Of a DNA stretch of 64,000 bases, positions 1 through 13,700 are shown in pieces. Source of the DNA: Plazaster borealis (lineage: Eukaryota > Echinodermata > Asteroidea > Forcipulatida > Labidiasteridae); assembly GCA_021014325.1 (NCBI GenBank), contig CM037461.1:2071501-2135500 (forward strand). Reading direction: 5' to 3'. The position numbers and the translations under genes are program-made. The first letter of the stretch is position 1; each line of letters starts with the position of its first letter. A model generated the notes under the pieces. That model saw only the letters and a program-made list of their open reading frames with translations. It did no database searches and was not told the origin of the DNA.

Positions 1-994
1 TTTTCTAGTTTTTCAAAACCCTGAGGTTTGGGCCTTTTTTTTTAGATCGATAATTACGAAAACTTCAGAAGTGTACAAATATCAAAATAACATTTAAATG
101 ATAAACAAACACATTATAAACCAGTTTAAATGGCATAAAAACATTGACCAAATTTTGCTCAAGTTGCTGTTTGTACATCTACTAAATCGTACAAATCATG
201 CATGCAGGAGGTCCAATCTCTGTGGCCGTTTTGTAAACATGTGGTGTTTGCACATTAATGGTCTATAAAACAAAATCCTCCGAACTGAAAATATTTGTTG
301 GTTTTTGTATTGCAAGTCATTAATTTCCTTTCACTTTTTCGGTAGCTTTCAGTTGTGGTTGATTATGTTTGCAGAAGGGAAAGAAAGTACAACTGAAATA
401 GGAGATGTTTTTGTTCATATCACGTTACCTTTATTGTATTGTATGCTAAGTTGACTTGCTATGGAGCACTGTAGACCATGTAGACTGGACACCAGCCATA
501 ACAGGCTCCCTGCTGGGATCTTAAAGGGGTGGTTTGGGACATGCAATCCTTAAAGTGACAGTTCATTAAAATTAAGAAGAAGAAGATGAATTTTAACCAT
601 TTATTTATGTAGAATCATTACCATACGCCCGGACACAGTTTTATTTTTGATTTTGTGAAAAAAATTGTTCTTGTAAAAGTGTCTGAAAAATATTATGAAA
701 CATAAATTTTGTTTTGTTTCAGAAACATAGCTACTATGTTTACATGCGAAGCATTGGAAAAAGTAAATTCATGTCATGACCTTTACTTTGACCTTTGTAG
801 TTAAGTGGAAGTAGGGTAGATCTTGCAGCCGTTTGCGGCTGCTGTGGGCATTTTAGTACAAGCCGTTTCTGGTCGCTATGGTCTTTAAAGAGTTAATACG
901 CGGTTGTAGCCAAACTCGGACACAAATGACAACTTATTCTTTTTTTTACATGCTGTGATATCACAAAATAATGAAAATAATAATAATGAACTCA
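1..994. other. No recognisable gene
   Basis: AT-rich sequence. Probably upstream intron or 5' flank of the RIPOR gene. No exon with RIPOR similarity was found. Confidence 0.5.
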
Positions 995-1436
995 TTAAAA
1001 GGTAGGGTCATAGGTTAGTTTTTGTAAACGTATTAATGCTGATTTATTGGCAAAATTATCAAGAAAGAAACGATTTAAGTCATATATGAAAGTTTCAGCT
1101 AAATACAGTGCCTACTTGCTGAGAAAACAGCCAAAAACTGTCACGGTACTTTCGAAAGAATTTCGAATCCATCCACGTTCAGCGAGGTGACAGCGGGTAA
1201 TAACCGCATCTCTGGCCACAGCATTCGCGAACAGACACCAACCCACAGAAATCTGAGAAATGATTCATGCATGAATCGTTAGCTCAGATTCAAATGTTTG
1301 TGGGTGAAAAATTATCCAAACCATATTCCTTTCTCAAAATAGTTTATACTATCAAAAGCTGCAGCGCTTCTTCTCAAGTAAGCTTTTGTGGTCGCTCATT
1401 TTTGGAGTCTTTACCAATCTATGACCCTACCTTTAA
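995..1436. mobile_element. TTAA MITE, family C
   Basis: TTAA at 995-998 and 1433-1436. Inverted termini AGGTAGGGTCATAG at both ends. A second copy is at 18919-19354. No transposase is encoded. Confidence 0.75.
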
Positions 1437-1889
1437 CAAATGTGTCGCCTGTGCGCTTTGATCCTTTCTCTATGGATAGAGCAGTGCCTGAATTTGACAC
1501 TAGACTGCAGGCTCGAGGCCATTGAGTTTAGCATCAGTAAACTCATGGGCCAGTAAACTCATGAGGGGACAAGTCCGGCGGTCTTTCGTTTGTGTTCAAA
1601 TATTGATTTTTCAGTCTGATAAATATAACTCTGATATTTTTATTGAAGAATACTTGTAACTCATAATACAAATGAGATAAATCTTCTCTTTAGTGCTTTT
1701 TATTTTATTTTATTCAAACAATGCAATTGTTAAACAGTGTTGGCATTTTTCTTCTCATTTTAATTCTGGTCTTGTACACAAAGTTCTGGTCCGTCCAGTA
1801 AATATTTTGAGCTACATGTACATGCCCTGCAGTCTCTTGGGTTTTCCCCCCAAATTCAAGCCCTGTAGAGTACTTTTTCTCATTGTTCC
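1437..1889. other. No recognisable feature
   Basis: Unassigned AT-rich sequence with only short chance frames. Confidence 0.4.
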
Positions 1890-2300
1890 TTAAAGGGACT
1901 GATATGTTTGGTAATTGGAACCCACTGTTTGTTTCAATCCAACATAGTTGTAGATATATACCATAAAACCATGGAGGTAGAAATAACTAATTAACCTGTG
2001 AAAATTTCATTTCAAAAGGTGGTAGTAATTTTGAGATATTGCCAAAAATCTGGAGCAGTTATTTCCACGCTGGAAAAGTGTAAGAATAATCTGTAATTGG
2101 AAAACACGATCTGAGAAAAATTACGGCAGTAATTTCTCAGATTCAAATTTTCGGGATACAAAGTGATATCTTTTTCCAAAAGTTTCTCAAAATGCATTAT
2201 ACTATCCAAAGCTGCTGTACATGTACTTCTTACCAAGTACATTAGGTTTTTATTGCCAGTAATTTTCAGAGTCATTACCAAACATTTACATACCCTTTAA
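1890..2300. mobile_element. TTAA MITE, family B
   Basis: TTAA flanks both ends. Termini are TTAAAGGG...TTTGGTAATTGG and the inverse of TTACCAAACATTTACATACC. The interior carries the family's stretch near GTTGTAGATATATACCATAA. Related copies at 3080, 8511, 17632, 25064, 40350, 59772 and 62992. Confidence 0.8.
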
Positions 2301-2345
2301 GCAAAAATAATCTGGAAATATTTTTGTATTGGTGTGCATAACTCT

Positions 2346-2720
2346 TTAAAGGTATCGTACACAATTGGTAATGACTCGAAACAAATATTAGCATCAAAAC
2401 TTACTTGGTAACAAGCAACGGAGAGCTGTTGATAGTATAAAACAATGTAGGAAACGACTCCCTCTGAAGTAACGTAGGTTTTAAGAAAGAGGTTATTTCT
2501 CACTAAAATAACAAAAACTTCTAGCAAGAAGTTTTTATTCCTATCTGAAAGCACACAAATTTGTACAACAAGGGTGTTTTTTTCTTTCATCATTTTCTTG
2601 CAACATTGATGACCAATTGAGCCCAAATATTCACAGGCTTGTTATTTTATGCATATGTTGGGATACACCAAGTGAGAACACTGGTCTTTGACAATTTCCA
2701 AACGTGTTCAGTGCCTTTAA
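2346..2720. mobile_element. TTAA MITE, family A
   Basis: Family A is about 370 bp with near-perfect inverted termini of the type TTAAAGGCACTGTACACGTT. TTAA lies at 2346-2349 and 2717-2720. A 49-bp direct repeat (2301-2349 and 2721-2769) brackets the copy, so it lies in a small local duplication. Confidence 0.8.
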
Positions 2721-3079
2721 GCAAAAATAATCCGGAAGTATTTTTTTATTGGTGTTCATAACTCTTTAACACACACAGGTGTATCTTTACATCCTGTTGT
2801 TGTAATTTCATATTCCTCAGGGGATTGACTGACCCCAAAGTAGCTCTTGAGGTTTGTTGTCTTCAAGGTTGGGCCAAGGAGGTCAGACTCTGTTCTAAAT
2901 TAAGGAATACTTGTGGTTCCCTGAGGATTCGGGTCCCAGACCCAAAAGGGTCATGCACTTTTTGTTATAAAAAAGAAGGGAACAACTTTCCTAGAAATTT
3001 CCCATATGGTCGAAATCTTTAGGTGAAAAAGAGCTGTAAGTCAAAAAATCAAGCAGGAATTACATACAGTGTGCTGACA

Positions 3080-3454
3080 TACAGTATACGTTTGGTAATT
3101 AGAACCCACTGTTTGTTTCAATCTTATAGGCCTAAAGTTGTAGATATATACCATAAAACATATCTGTGAAAATTTCATTTCAAAAGGGGTTGCGTTTTTG
3201 AGATATTGCCAAAAATCTGAAAACGGTTATGTCACGCAGGAAGATTAATCTGCAATTATGGAATACACAACCTGAGTCTCAGATTCAATTTTTTTTGGGA
3301 CAAAAATGGATATATCTTTCTATAACAGCAGTACTTCAAAGTGAAAAGTTTCTCAAAATGCATTATACTATCCAAAGCTGCTGTACTTCCTACCAAGTAA
3401 GTTTTTATTGCCATTATTTTTCAGAGTCATTACCAAACGTATACAGACCCTTTA
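3080..3454. mobile_element. TTAA MITE, family B (eroded ends)
   Basis: Interior and subterminal CGTTTGGTAATTAGAACCCA match family B. The outer TTAA ends are mutated. Confidence 0.7.
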
Positions 3455-3897
3455 TACAACAGCACAATATATACGCTATTGCTCAAGCAGATCTTTATAC
3501 TTTATGTGTATAGTACATGTGAGCACAAACATTTGCTTATACACCAAGCGGCTCTATGAAATTGGCCCTAATGTAGTGGTTTAATGCCCTGGTATACACA
3601 AAGTCATTTTTTTTGTGAACATGTTGAGATTAAATAGATGCTAATTTTGCATCGGGGATAAAGAATATGATTGGGTTTAACCCTACACCGATTTGTACTC
3701 ATTGCCTTTGTACATGTATTTTTTTATAAAGCACTTAGAACAAATCTGTGAATAAGTATTTTCGGTACACGTATGTATTATTGTTATAATAATGAAACCA
3801 AGGTTGCCTGATAAGTGAACTTAATCACTGTAACTCGTAAGCCTGAGGAAACCTGTAAACAAGGGTGCTTGCTATGTGAACCAGAAACTAGGGTTAT
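3455..3897. other. Intergenic or intronic stretch with a SINE-tail fragment
   Basis: 3636-3760 holds an inverted fragment of the repeat at 20875-21240 (shared TTTTGCATCGGGGATAAAGA). Nothing else recognised. Confidence 0.45.
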
Positions 3898-4133
3898 AAC
3901 CCCTACTCTTTCATGATAAGTGTTCTGTGTTCTTTTACGTGAACTACCAATCCTAGTACACTGGACCTACTGCTTAATGTTCCATATGAAGGACAAAGCA
4001 ATTATGGTAAAGCATCTTGCTAAAGGACACAAGTGTCCAAACCTGGACTCGAACCCACACTCTGCTGATCAGAAACACCAGAGCTTGAGTCCGGTGCTCT
4101 TAACCGCTCGGTAACGACATACGGCATGTATTT
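3898..4133 (-). repeat. tRNA-Leu-type SINE
   Basis: On the minus strand it begins with a class II tRNA-Leu-like head, with B box GGTTCGAGTCC-like sequence followed by the CACTTGTGTCC body. On the plus strand the B box appears as GGACTCGAACCC. Confidence 0.75.
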
Positions 4134-4253
4134 TGAGGCATTGCATGGTGAGGTATCAATGTATATACGGTTTGCGGTAACACCATGTGTATATCTACTT
4201 TGCTGTGTAGATTTTGTTCCACATGTAGGCCTACACTGTACATCACATATGTA

Positions 4254-4608
4254 TTAAAGGCACTGAACACATTTGGAAATTGACAAAGACCAGTGTTCTC
4301 ACTTGGTGTATCCCAAAATATGCATAAAATAACAAGCCTGTGAAAATTTGGGCTCAATTGGTCATCGAAGTTGCAAGAAAATGATGAAAGAAAAAACACC
4401 CTTGTTGTACAAATTTGTGTGCTTTAAGAAGTTTTTATTATTAACATTTAGTGAGAAATTACCTATTTCTCAAAAACTACGTTACTTCAGAGGGAGCCGT
4501 TTCTCACAATGTTTTATACTATCAACAGCTCCCCGTTGCTCGTTACCAAGTAAGTTTTTATGCTAATATATATTTTTAGTAATTACCAAACGTGTCCAGT
4601 GCCTTTAG
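4254..4608. mobile_element. TTAA MITE, family A
   Basis: TTAA at 4254-4257; the right TTAA is mutated to TTAG. It ends about 100 bp before RIPOR exon a. Confidence 0.8.
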
Positions 4609-4708
4609 GCACTGTATACTCAGTACTTTCCTGAGTCCGTTGAACATGGTGAGATTTGTTTTGCAAACATGCTTTAAAACGAATGTTTTTTATTTGTTTG
4701 TCTTTCAG

Positions 4709-4782
4709 GAAGCTACAGTTCCATCTTGCCAAGGTTGAGGAAGTACATGAACAATATGATAAAGAACTCAAAGTCCGAGAAG
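4709..4782 (+). CDS. RIPOR: RIPOR exon a: coiled-coil segment
   Basis: Strong polypyrimidine acceptor (tttgtctttcag). The exon opens with one base of a split codon and reads KLQFHLAKVEEVHEQYDKEL, the RIPOR N-terminal Rho-binding coil. It ends in phase 1 at a GTAGGG donor. The preceding exon was not found. Confidence 0.9.
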
Positions 4783-7700
4783 GTAGGGCGTTCACGTCAA
4801 ATATTGGCAGAAGTTGTTTAGCAGATGGAAAAGAAAACATTTTCCTTTTCATGTCAGGGTTTCATTTTGGCATTGATATTTTAATTCAAAGGAAAACAAT
4901 TACTCAAGTGGTTAATGGTTAAAAATAGAACACATGTGCCCAGTCAGAGCAAAATTTGAAACATTGACAAAGTTGCATTTCAACAACTAATGGGTCTTTA
5001 TATTCTAAGGAGGAATATTTCGTCAGACAAAATGTCAAATTCAAGGGCATTTTGATTGAATATTATTGAAAGTCAGGATTGAACCAAAACATCCCCATAC
5101 GACAATGTAGAGACCCATTTTTCTCAGAATGGTGTCATCGGATGTTTTGGATGTTGACAAGTTTTTGCCCTTGAAGGGTGTCGTATGCAATGGTAATTTA
5201 CACCATTTTAACGCGAGGTTAGAGACTTGAAATAATAAACCACAAGGGAAACTGACTGGGTGAACTTTTAAATGATTTGGGGTTGAACAAAGAAAAATTG
5301 ACTAGAGTGGGATTTGAACCAACGACCTCCGAGTTTAACGTGCCGGCGCTCTAACAACTGAGCTATCTAGCGCTATGTTGGCGGTCTCCCTATTATGTCA
5401 ATATCTTTGTTCGGGGGTGCCAGTCAGAAGCCATACAACCGTTAGAGACTTGTAACTTTTTCCCCACTCATATGAGGACTCTATATCTACTGGAAAATAA
5501 GTACATCACAAAATTAAATTTGACATTTCCCTTCCTCTTTAAGGAAATTTTGAAACAGATTTCAACCCTACTTCCAACCCTTCCACGGTTCTCCCCAGGA
5601 TTTTTTAAAAACTGGGGTGTATTCTGGACCAAAATTTTTGAAAATTTGGCCGAAGCACGCTGAATTGAAACAAGGTCTTCAGAATGTTTTCTACTTGGTG
5701 TTTATCTTGGTTATATTAAAAGCCCTACTGGCATTCTATATGGGTTTTTCTCTTGAAGTTTTTTGTGAAATTATAAAATTATTATATATTTGTTGCATTT
5801 CATTTCATTTCATTTATTCTGGTTGTGAAGCCAAGGACTCTCAGAAAGCGAACTTAATCACTATACTAGCCAAGAACCCAAAGGAGAGAAGACAAAGAAG
5901 GAAATTTCAGTTTTAGATGTGGGAGGAAAACCCCAGAGAAATACTCCACGGAAAACCCACGCAGTCTGGTAGGGACTAAAAACCCAATCCACATAGTGCC
6001 CCCGGTGGGATTCGAACCCGGGTCCTAGAGGTGGAAGGCGAGGAAAGATACCACTACATTGTACACCAACCCAACCTCCTGTTGTTGTTGCGTATCGGCT
6101 GAAACTTGCGCGTATCAGCACGCAATTTGCGTGTATCGGTCCAATACCCTAGCTTATGCATGGGGGAAACCTGCCTACTACATGTACATGTAGTAATATT
6201 TGTTTTATGTTATTATCTATTTTTAGGTGCAGTGAATGTGGTGAAAGCATACGCTGATACAGGACTCCCTCATTCTAAAGAACCAAGCAATGAGGCTAAG
6301 GCTGGAGTTAGAGATTGTACACAGGTAAGTCTTGGCATACATTGTGTAGACTAATTATAAACAGTGCGTATTAAGCATTGGGGACCATATTTGCATATTA
6401 TCTGCATATTCATTGACCAGAGTCTAGCATTGGCGACCAAGTTTGCATATTTTTTGGCAATAGACTGTGCAAGTCTCGCGCATATTTGAACTTCCGGGAC
6501 CATTGTGGTCCCAACCATATGGAGATTTACGTGGGCACGATTTTGTTTTGTCAATTATTTTAGTTTAACGTGGTACATGTATATGCCCGTGAAAAATACA
6601 TATGTTGGGAATGTAAAACTTGGTTATAAAAAAATATGAAAGTAAAATCATTTCAACAATATAACAAAGAAAACCCGATAATTAAACTTGACCTCAACTT
6701 CCGGTTGCTGCAAAAAATGAAGAATTTTGTGCTCACCTCCGATCACAAAACTTTTGTAAACGCTTGTTTTAGATGAGCGATGTTAATCGCCAGATACTGT
6801 AATCGCAATGCGAAGCCTTTTCATTGCAGTCTATGGTTGTTGAGGCGTCAGCGTCTTCTAAAAACTGCGTCAAGCGTTATTTTACCGCCCTGTGATCTTC
6901 GCGAATCCACGTAAGTGGTTTCTGAAAAGTTAAGATCGAATAAGCATCCTTGTCCCAGAGTTTTAATTTTGCTTCACTAATAATTAACACATTATTTGTG
7001 TATTTATTATAAAAACTAAAAGTGATTTTATTAACATGTAATGGGTATTTTTGTTTTTCAGATTTTGTCATTAGATATAATTTAAAACAAAGATTTGATT
7101 TCAGAGAAAAAAATGTTCTTCTATTGACATGTTTTCTCGTTCCGATACGCGCGAGACTTGCACAGTCTATATTCATTGACCAGAGTCCAGCATTTTTAGC
7201 AATAAAGGGATGTCAATTGTTGTTCCTGGATAGCTTCTGGGGCTAACATTTTCAAGAAAAAGAAGATCCAAATGTTTTTGTTTTGTTTGTTTGTCAGCTC
7301 CGCTTAACCTTTAAAGGGTGTGTACAACATTGGTAAGGTTGAAAATATGAATGTTCGCAGATTTGCACATAACTTACATGGTATAAAGATGGTCATGGTG
7401 GAAAATTTCCCTTGAAATAGTTTTGCTTGAAATGCTATAGTTTTTAGGAAATGAGTAAAACAATTAGTCTTTATCACCGGTGATGAAGTCCGATGTTTGA
7501 AAACAGTGAAAACATATAATGGTGTTTTTCACTGTTTTCTCACGACTCCAAAAACCGATTTAGCTTAAACTATCACAGGTTTGTTATTTCATGTATATGT
7601 TGGGCAAAAATCAAGTGTAGATACTGGTCTTTGACAATTATCAATGATGTACACTTGCCTTAAGGTATTTTTTTGGAAAACGAATTTCAATGTTTATTTT

Positions 7701-10700
7701 TATGGTTAACCTGGTAAGCATCCCAACCATAATGCTTACAGGCTTTTCTGAAATTTGACCCAGAATGATTGTAGTGTACCCTTTTTTGTAAAGTAGCCCA
7801 CCAGGCTAGTAAACGGTGCATTTTACTTGCCCCCAGGAAGTTTTACTAGCCCGGATTTTAAACATGTATTGTCATAAAGCATCTTTCTGATGTATTAAAG
7901 GCACTGGACAGGTTTGGTAATTACTCAAAATATATAATAGCATAAAAATTTACTTGGTAACGAGCAACGGAGAGCTGTTGATAGTATAAAACATTGTGAG
8001 AAACGACTCCCTCTGAAGTAACGTAGTTTTTGAGAAAGAGGTAATTTCTCACAAAAATCTTTTAATCTGAAAAAGACTTCCTTCAGGCCTGAAGCAATTT
8101 TCAGGCATCCGAAAGCACATAAATTTGTGCAGCAAGGGTGTTTTTTCTTTCATCATTTTCTTGCAACTTCGATGACCAATTGAGCCCAAATTTTCACAGG
8201 CTTGTTATTTTGTGCATATGTTGGGATACACCAAGTGAGAACACTGGTCTTTGACAATTACCAAATGTGTCCAGTGCCTTTAACGGTAGCAATCACAACC
8301 AGTTTAATGGTCAAATAAAGTTACATTCACACACTCAAAAATAAATTAACACACTTTAAAAAAAAGTATTATTCACATCAGAAATGGAAGAAATTTGAGA
8401 AGTAGGTTGCATATTTTTTTCTGGTAAACCACAAGGCAAGTTGAGAAGTGGTGTTTACTAGCCTGTAGCAGTTTTTAGTAAACAATGTATGCCGGGCTTG
8501 TGCTAAAAGGATTGTAAACGTTTGGTAACTGGAACCCGCTGTTTGTTTCAATCCTATAAAGTTGTAGATACCATAAAACTAACCTGTGAAAATTTCATTC
8601 CAAAAGGTGGTATCGTTTTTGAGATATTGTCGAAAATCTGGAGCGGTTATGTTCACGCAGAAAGAATAATCTGCAATCGGAATACACAATCTGAGAAACG
8701 TTACTGTTAGAAACGCTTCTCAGATCCAAATTTTTTGGGGATAAAAAGTGATATCTTTTTCCATAACCGCAGTACTTCAAAGTGAAAAGTTTCTCAAAAT
8801 GCATTGTACTATCCAAAGCTGCTTTACTTCTTACCAAGTAAGTTTGTATTGCCACTAATTTTCAGAGTCATTATCAAACGTATACAGACCCTTTAAGGGT
8901 AAGCCATGCCCTTTCGTGGTGGGCTGCTTAAAAAAACTGCCTGGTAACGCAAGTTCTTTATGTACACATGGTTGACACATATGTCCTTATTATTCTGACC
9001 TTATAAACTAAAAACGTAACTCAACCGCACCACAGGAAGCGTCATAAGTTGACCTCGATTGACCTGCGGTTGTGTTTGTGAATGACATGAGGCTCTCATT
9101 AGCTAACACGACATGTATTATGACAGCTGCCATGGTTGCCCAACCACACATTCGCTGCAAGACATCTGTGTCAAGACCAGAGCTCATGTTCCTCACATGA
9201 TGGCCCAATTTCATAGAGCTGCTAAGCACAACAATTTGCTTAGCATGAAATTTCTTCCTTAATAAAAACAGGATTACCAACCAAATTTCCATGTGTTGCA
9301 TATTGCTTGTTACTGGTATTCAGCTGTTGTTTGCTTATCCTGAAAATCACGTCGAAATTTGGTTGGTAATCCTGTTTTTAAAATACAATTAAATACAGAG
9401 TTTACATGACATTTTTTTAATTTACTGTAAAACAGAAATGCCAGCAATATTAAACCAAAAAATATATGAGATATCACCTTACTTACAAGGCCGGATGGCC
9501 ACTTCAAGTTGAGGGCTACACTTAACTGATTTGGGCTGTTGACCCAAATCAACTGTCACCAGGGGCACGTTGCCACCTTTTCCTGGGCTGAAACAGGGTT
9601 ACCCCCTTCACAGTCCGTAAGGATGTAGGCATGGGTATCATCCAATAGGAGCCTGGCTGGAGAGCAGAATGCACTACCTTCCCAACTTTTTACGAAGCAA
9701 TTATGGTTAAGTGCCTTGCTCAAGGGCACAAGTGTCATGACCGGGATTCCAACCCACACTCTGCTGCTGACAACACCAAAGCTTGGGTCCGGTGGGATAC
9801 AAAAAACCTTAGTTTGTACAAAGAAAAAAAGATTAGATTAATTTATGAAGTAATCTGGTGAGGTATGGCACAGGACTGTTCTTTAATCTATTCGAGGTGA
9901 AAGAGTACTCATGAATAATAAAGACCCCCCTGTGTGTGTCACATGACTGCAAGGTCATTGGTTTCTCTGTAGATCTTTGGCTTCATTCACTCATCAGTGC
10001 ATTAAAGCAAATCACATTTCATGGCTAGTTAAATATCGATAAGGTCCATGCTTGTCATGCATGTAGGAACGCTCTGACTGGTGAACCGTAGTGTCTGGTA
10101 AACCTATAGCTGCAACATTGCAATCTCAGGGTTCTCCCCAGGTTTTTTCAAAACTGGTGTGGGGGGGGCATTCTGGACTCAAATTTTTGGAAGTTTGGCC
10201 GAAGCACACAAGGTCTTCAGAATGTTTTCTACTTGGTGTTTATCTTGCTTTTGAAAGCTCTACTGTCTGATTTATATGGTTTTCTCTTGATGACTTTTGT
10301 AAAAGTTTTTTTTTTTTTTTTTTTTGCGTACCGGCCGAAATTTGCGCGTATCGGCACACAAATCGCGCGTAGCGGCCCGATACGCAAGCTTGTGCATGGG
10401 GAGAACCCTGAATCCGATCATGTCTTTTGTTAAACCGATAGACTGTGCAAGTCTAGCACATATCGAAAAACAAGAAAATAACTCAAACGAAAACTATATT
10501 TTTCTATGAAATCAAATCTTCTTTTTAAATTTTATTCAGACAACATTTTTGAAAAAAAAAATACCTGTACATGTAGCAACTTGCTATTAGTACAATTTCA
10601 ATCTTTATATAAGGTCTATGCATGTACATGTAGGAACGATCTGACTGGTGAACCGTAGTGGCTGGTAAACCTAGCTGCAACATTGCAATCTCATCATGTC

Positions 10701-13700
10701 TTTTGTTAAACCTATAGACTCGAAAAAGAGAAAATAACTCAAACGAAAACTATATATTTTTCTTTGAAATCAAATCTTCTTTTGAAATTCTATTCAGACA
10801 AAATTATTGAAACAGTTGAACAGTTTTGTGTAATTCCAGGCGAAAGAGGAAATGGAATTGACTCACTTTTGTTTTTCTGTATTTTGCAGAGTTTATGTCA
10901 GATGGAGGCGGAGCTTGAAGCCAATCTGGGGGCGTATATCGTCCGAATTGAAGGTAAGTCAAACTTTATTGATTAACTATTAAGAGAGACTCAGTGAACT
11001 CATCACCAGATACGCCCAAACATAGCCAGTGAACCAAACTTTTGAGTAGTTAGAAAGACTCTTCACAAGTCCACATATTATTTGCAATGTTTCCGTCAAA
11101 TTTGAGTTTTTGTTTTCTTACAACAAACTACATTAAAGCCCGGGTCATACTTTACGTGAAAGTGAAAGCGAAGTGAATTTTCTTTCGTCACAATTGGAAA
11201 AACAGCACAGAGCGATTATTGCATTCCAATTTTTTTTCCGAAAGCGCCATTATCGTACATGTACAATCTATTTTATTTACACTGTATTACGAAAGAGCCA
11301 TTATCGTACATGTACGATCTATTTTATGTACTCAAAAAGTGTCATCAATTGTACATAACGACCCATTACATACATATGTACATGTTATCACGAGAGGGCA
11401 TTATCACTTGAGAAAAACTATTGACTTTGGGATGTACCAAAGCAACACAAAGCAGCAAGATACATTTTGTTTGGTGAGAAAGAATTTTTTTTTTTTTTTA
11501 CAGAATTAAAAAAAAAAACCTCAAAAAGCTGGGTATTTTAGCTTCAAAACGCAATAACAAAGCGGGCACTGAAAGAGTTAAGATGCGTTGTCAATAAATG
11601 CCATAGTGATTTGTATTGTGAATGCTTAGCAATTGAAGAGTGGTTCACTACAATTTTGTATAGAGAACCAGCATGAGGTGTGTTATAAACATGGCGTTTT
11701 GTGGCCAAGTGCCGTAAGAGCACTGGACTCAAGCTCTGGTGTTTCTGATCAGCAGAGTATGGGTTCAAGTCCCGGTCATGACACTTGTGTCCTTGAGCAA
11801 GGCACTTTATCATAACTGCTTATCTCCACCCAGGAGTACAAATGGGTACCGGCGAGAGCTGGGGAGTAACCTGCGATGGAGTGGCATCCTGTCCAGGGGG
11901 AATAGAAATATTCTCAGTTGTTTATTGCCAAGGAAACTAGGCTGATGGGCCATATTGGCTTGGGACAGACTTTACTTTACTTCACTACAAATTATGCAGC
12001 CGGTATTCAAACGTTCTAGCAGCAACACTGATTCGTTTCTTCTTTTTGTCCTCTCAGGTATTGCAGGGTTCGCCAGGGTATGCAGAGGAGACGTCTTCGA
12101 AGTCGTCTTCAAATACGGGTTACAAAAATGGAAGTCAAGGTGCAAAGTGGAGAAAGATTTGAGTCAGAGTTGGGACGTGGATGAGATTGTTATGTATCCG
12201 ATGCTTGCAGACTTCCTAACAATCAAGGTAATTCATTTGTTTAATCCTCTGTATGTACCTGTTCATCTTTTTCCAAAAATCAAAAAAAGAAGATGAAAAA
12301 GTCCACCCAAAATAACAACAAACGGTGCGCACAAACAAAACAAGCGCAAAAATGGACCAAATGGTTGGAATTGGACCTTTTTTTTCAAAACATTTCCAAC
12401 TCCCTCATGTCGCTGCGCGACATGCGGCGCTTTCAGCCAATGACATTTTCTTTCATATTCGCCCCCCTCTCCCCCCCCCCCAATTCATGTTCGCCCACCA
12501 ACAAATAATTCTTGGTTACGGGCCTGTTCCTAGTCTGTTATACAATCTTCAAAGTCGTGTTCAAATACGGGTTGCAAAAATGGAAGTCAAGGTGTAAAAT
12601 GGAGACAGATTGTGCGAAAACTTAGCTTAAAATAGCTCAATTTGGTAGTGAGAACAGCGCGATACGCAGGGTGTGATATGGGTAACAAACCTGTGAAAAT
12701 TTGGGCTCAATTGGTCATCGAAGATGCAAGAAAATAATGAAAGAAAAAACACCCTTGTTGCGCAAAATGTGTGTGCTTTCAGAAACTACGTTACTTCTGA
12801 AGGAAGTCGTTTCTCACAATGTTTTATACTATCAACAGCTCTCTGTTGCTCGTTACCAAGTAAGTTTTTATGCTAATATATATTTTAAGTAATTACCAAA
12901 CGTGTACAGTGCCTTTAACCATTGTGTACTTATTCCTTAGTTTTAACAATACATCCTGATGTTTTTTGTCGTTGCAGGTGACAGAAGTCAGGGGTATAGC
13001 AAGATCCAACATGGTTATAGGTAACTTGGAATTTGACACATCTGACTTCTACACCGCCGATCCGCAGACGCTAACGATCGATGTTAACGAGAACGGGACG
13101 ATCAAACTCAATCTGGTAGTCACATGGAGGTAGGTCACTGAACTAATAATAATAATAATAATAATACGCAGTTCTTATATAGCGCTTTATACTCCTGATG
13201 GGTGTCTCAAAGTGCTCAGTATCTTTCCTACAAGGTAAGCGGAGTTACGTGTTGAAGTATGAGACCTTTTCCTTTGCATAGCACCATGTAATGGTTTACA
13301 AGGTGCTGTGGTGCAATATGCAGCCATCAAACCAGGAACACCGGAGCGAACGCCTTCTCTTGACGATAAGTGCACTGGGCTCTTTTACGTGCATTACACA
13401 ACACACGGGACCTACGGCTTAACGTCCCATCCGAAGGACTATAGTCATCAGAACCTTATACTATCATAAAGCCAATAAGAATAAACACTTGCTTAGCATA
13501 GGAAAAACTTACTTTTAGCTGAAACAGGTTACAAGCCAAAATTCCATGAAGTTTATATTGCTGCGACTGGTACCCCACTCATTCTTTTGCTCAGCAAAAA
13601 AATTTGCTAAGCAGTTTCATAAAATTTTACCCTGTGCCAAACTTCATGGCTCTGCTTACTGCAGAATTCTGCAGAAACCAGGGTTTTATTATTTCATGAT

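Noticed and set aside
720..775. Candidate upstream RIPOR exon after the acceptor ttttgtttcag
   Set aside because: The translation in the needed phase does not resemble the family's N-terminal coil and no convincing donor ends it.
2012..2626. Two adjacent minus-strand frames of 89 and 109 codons
   Set aside because: Both lie inside MITE families B and A; similar frames recur in every copy of those families.
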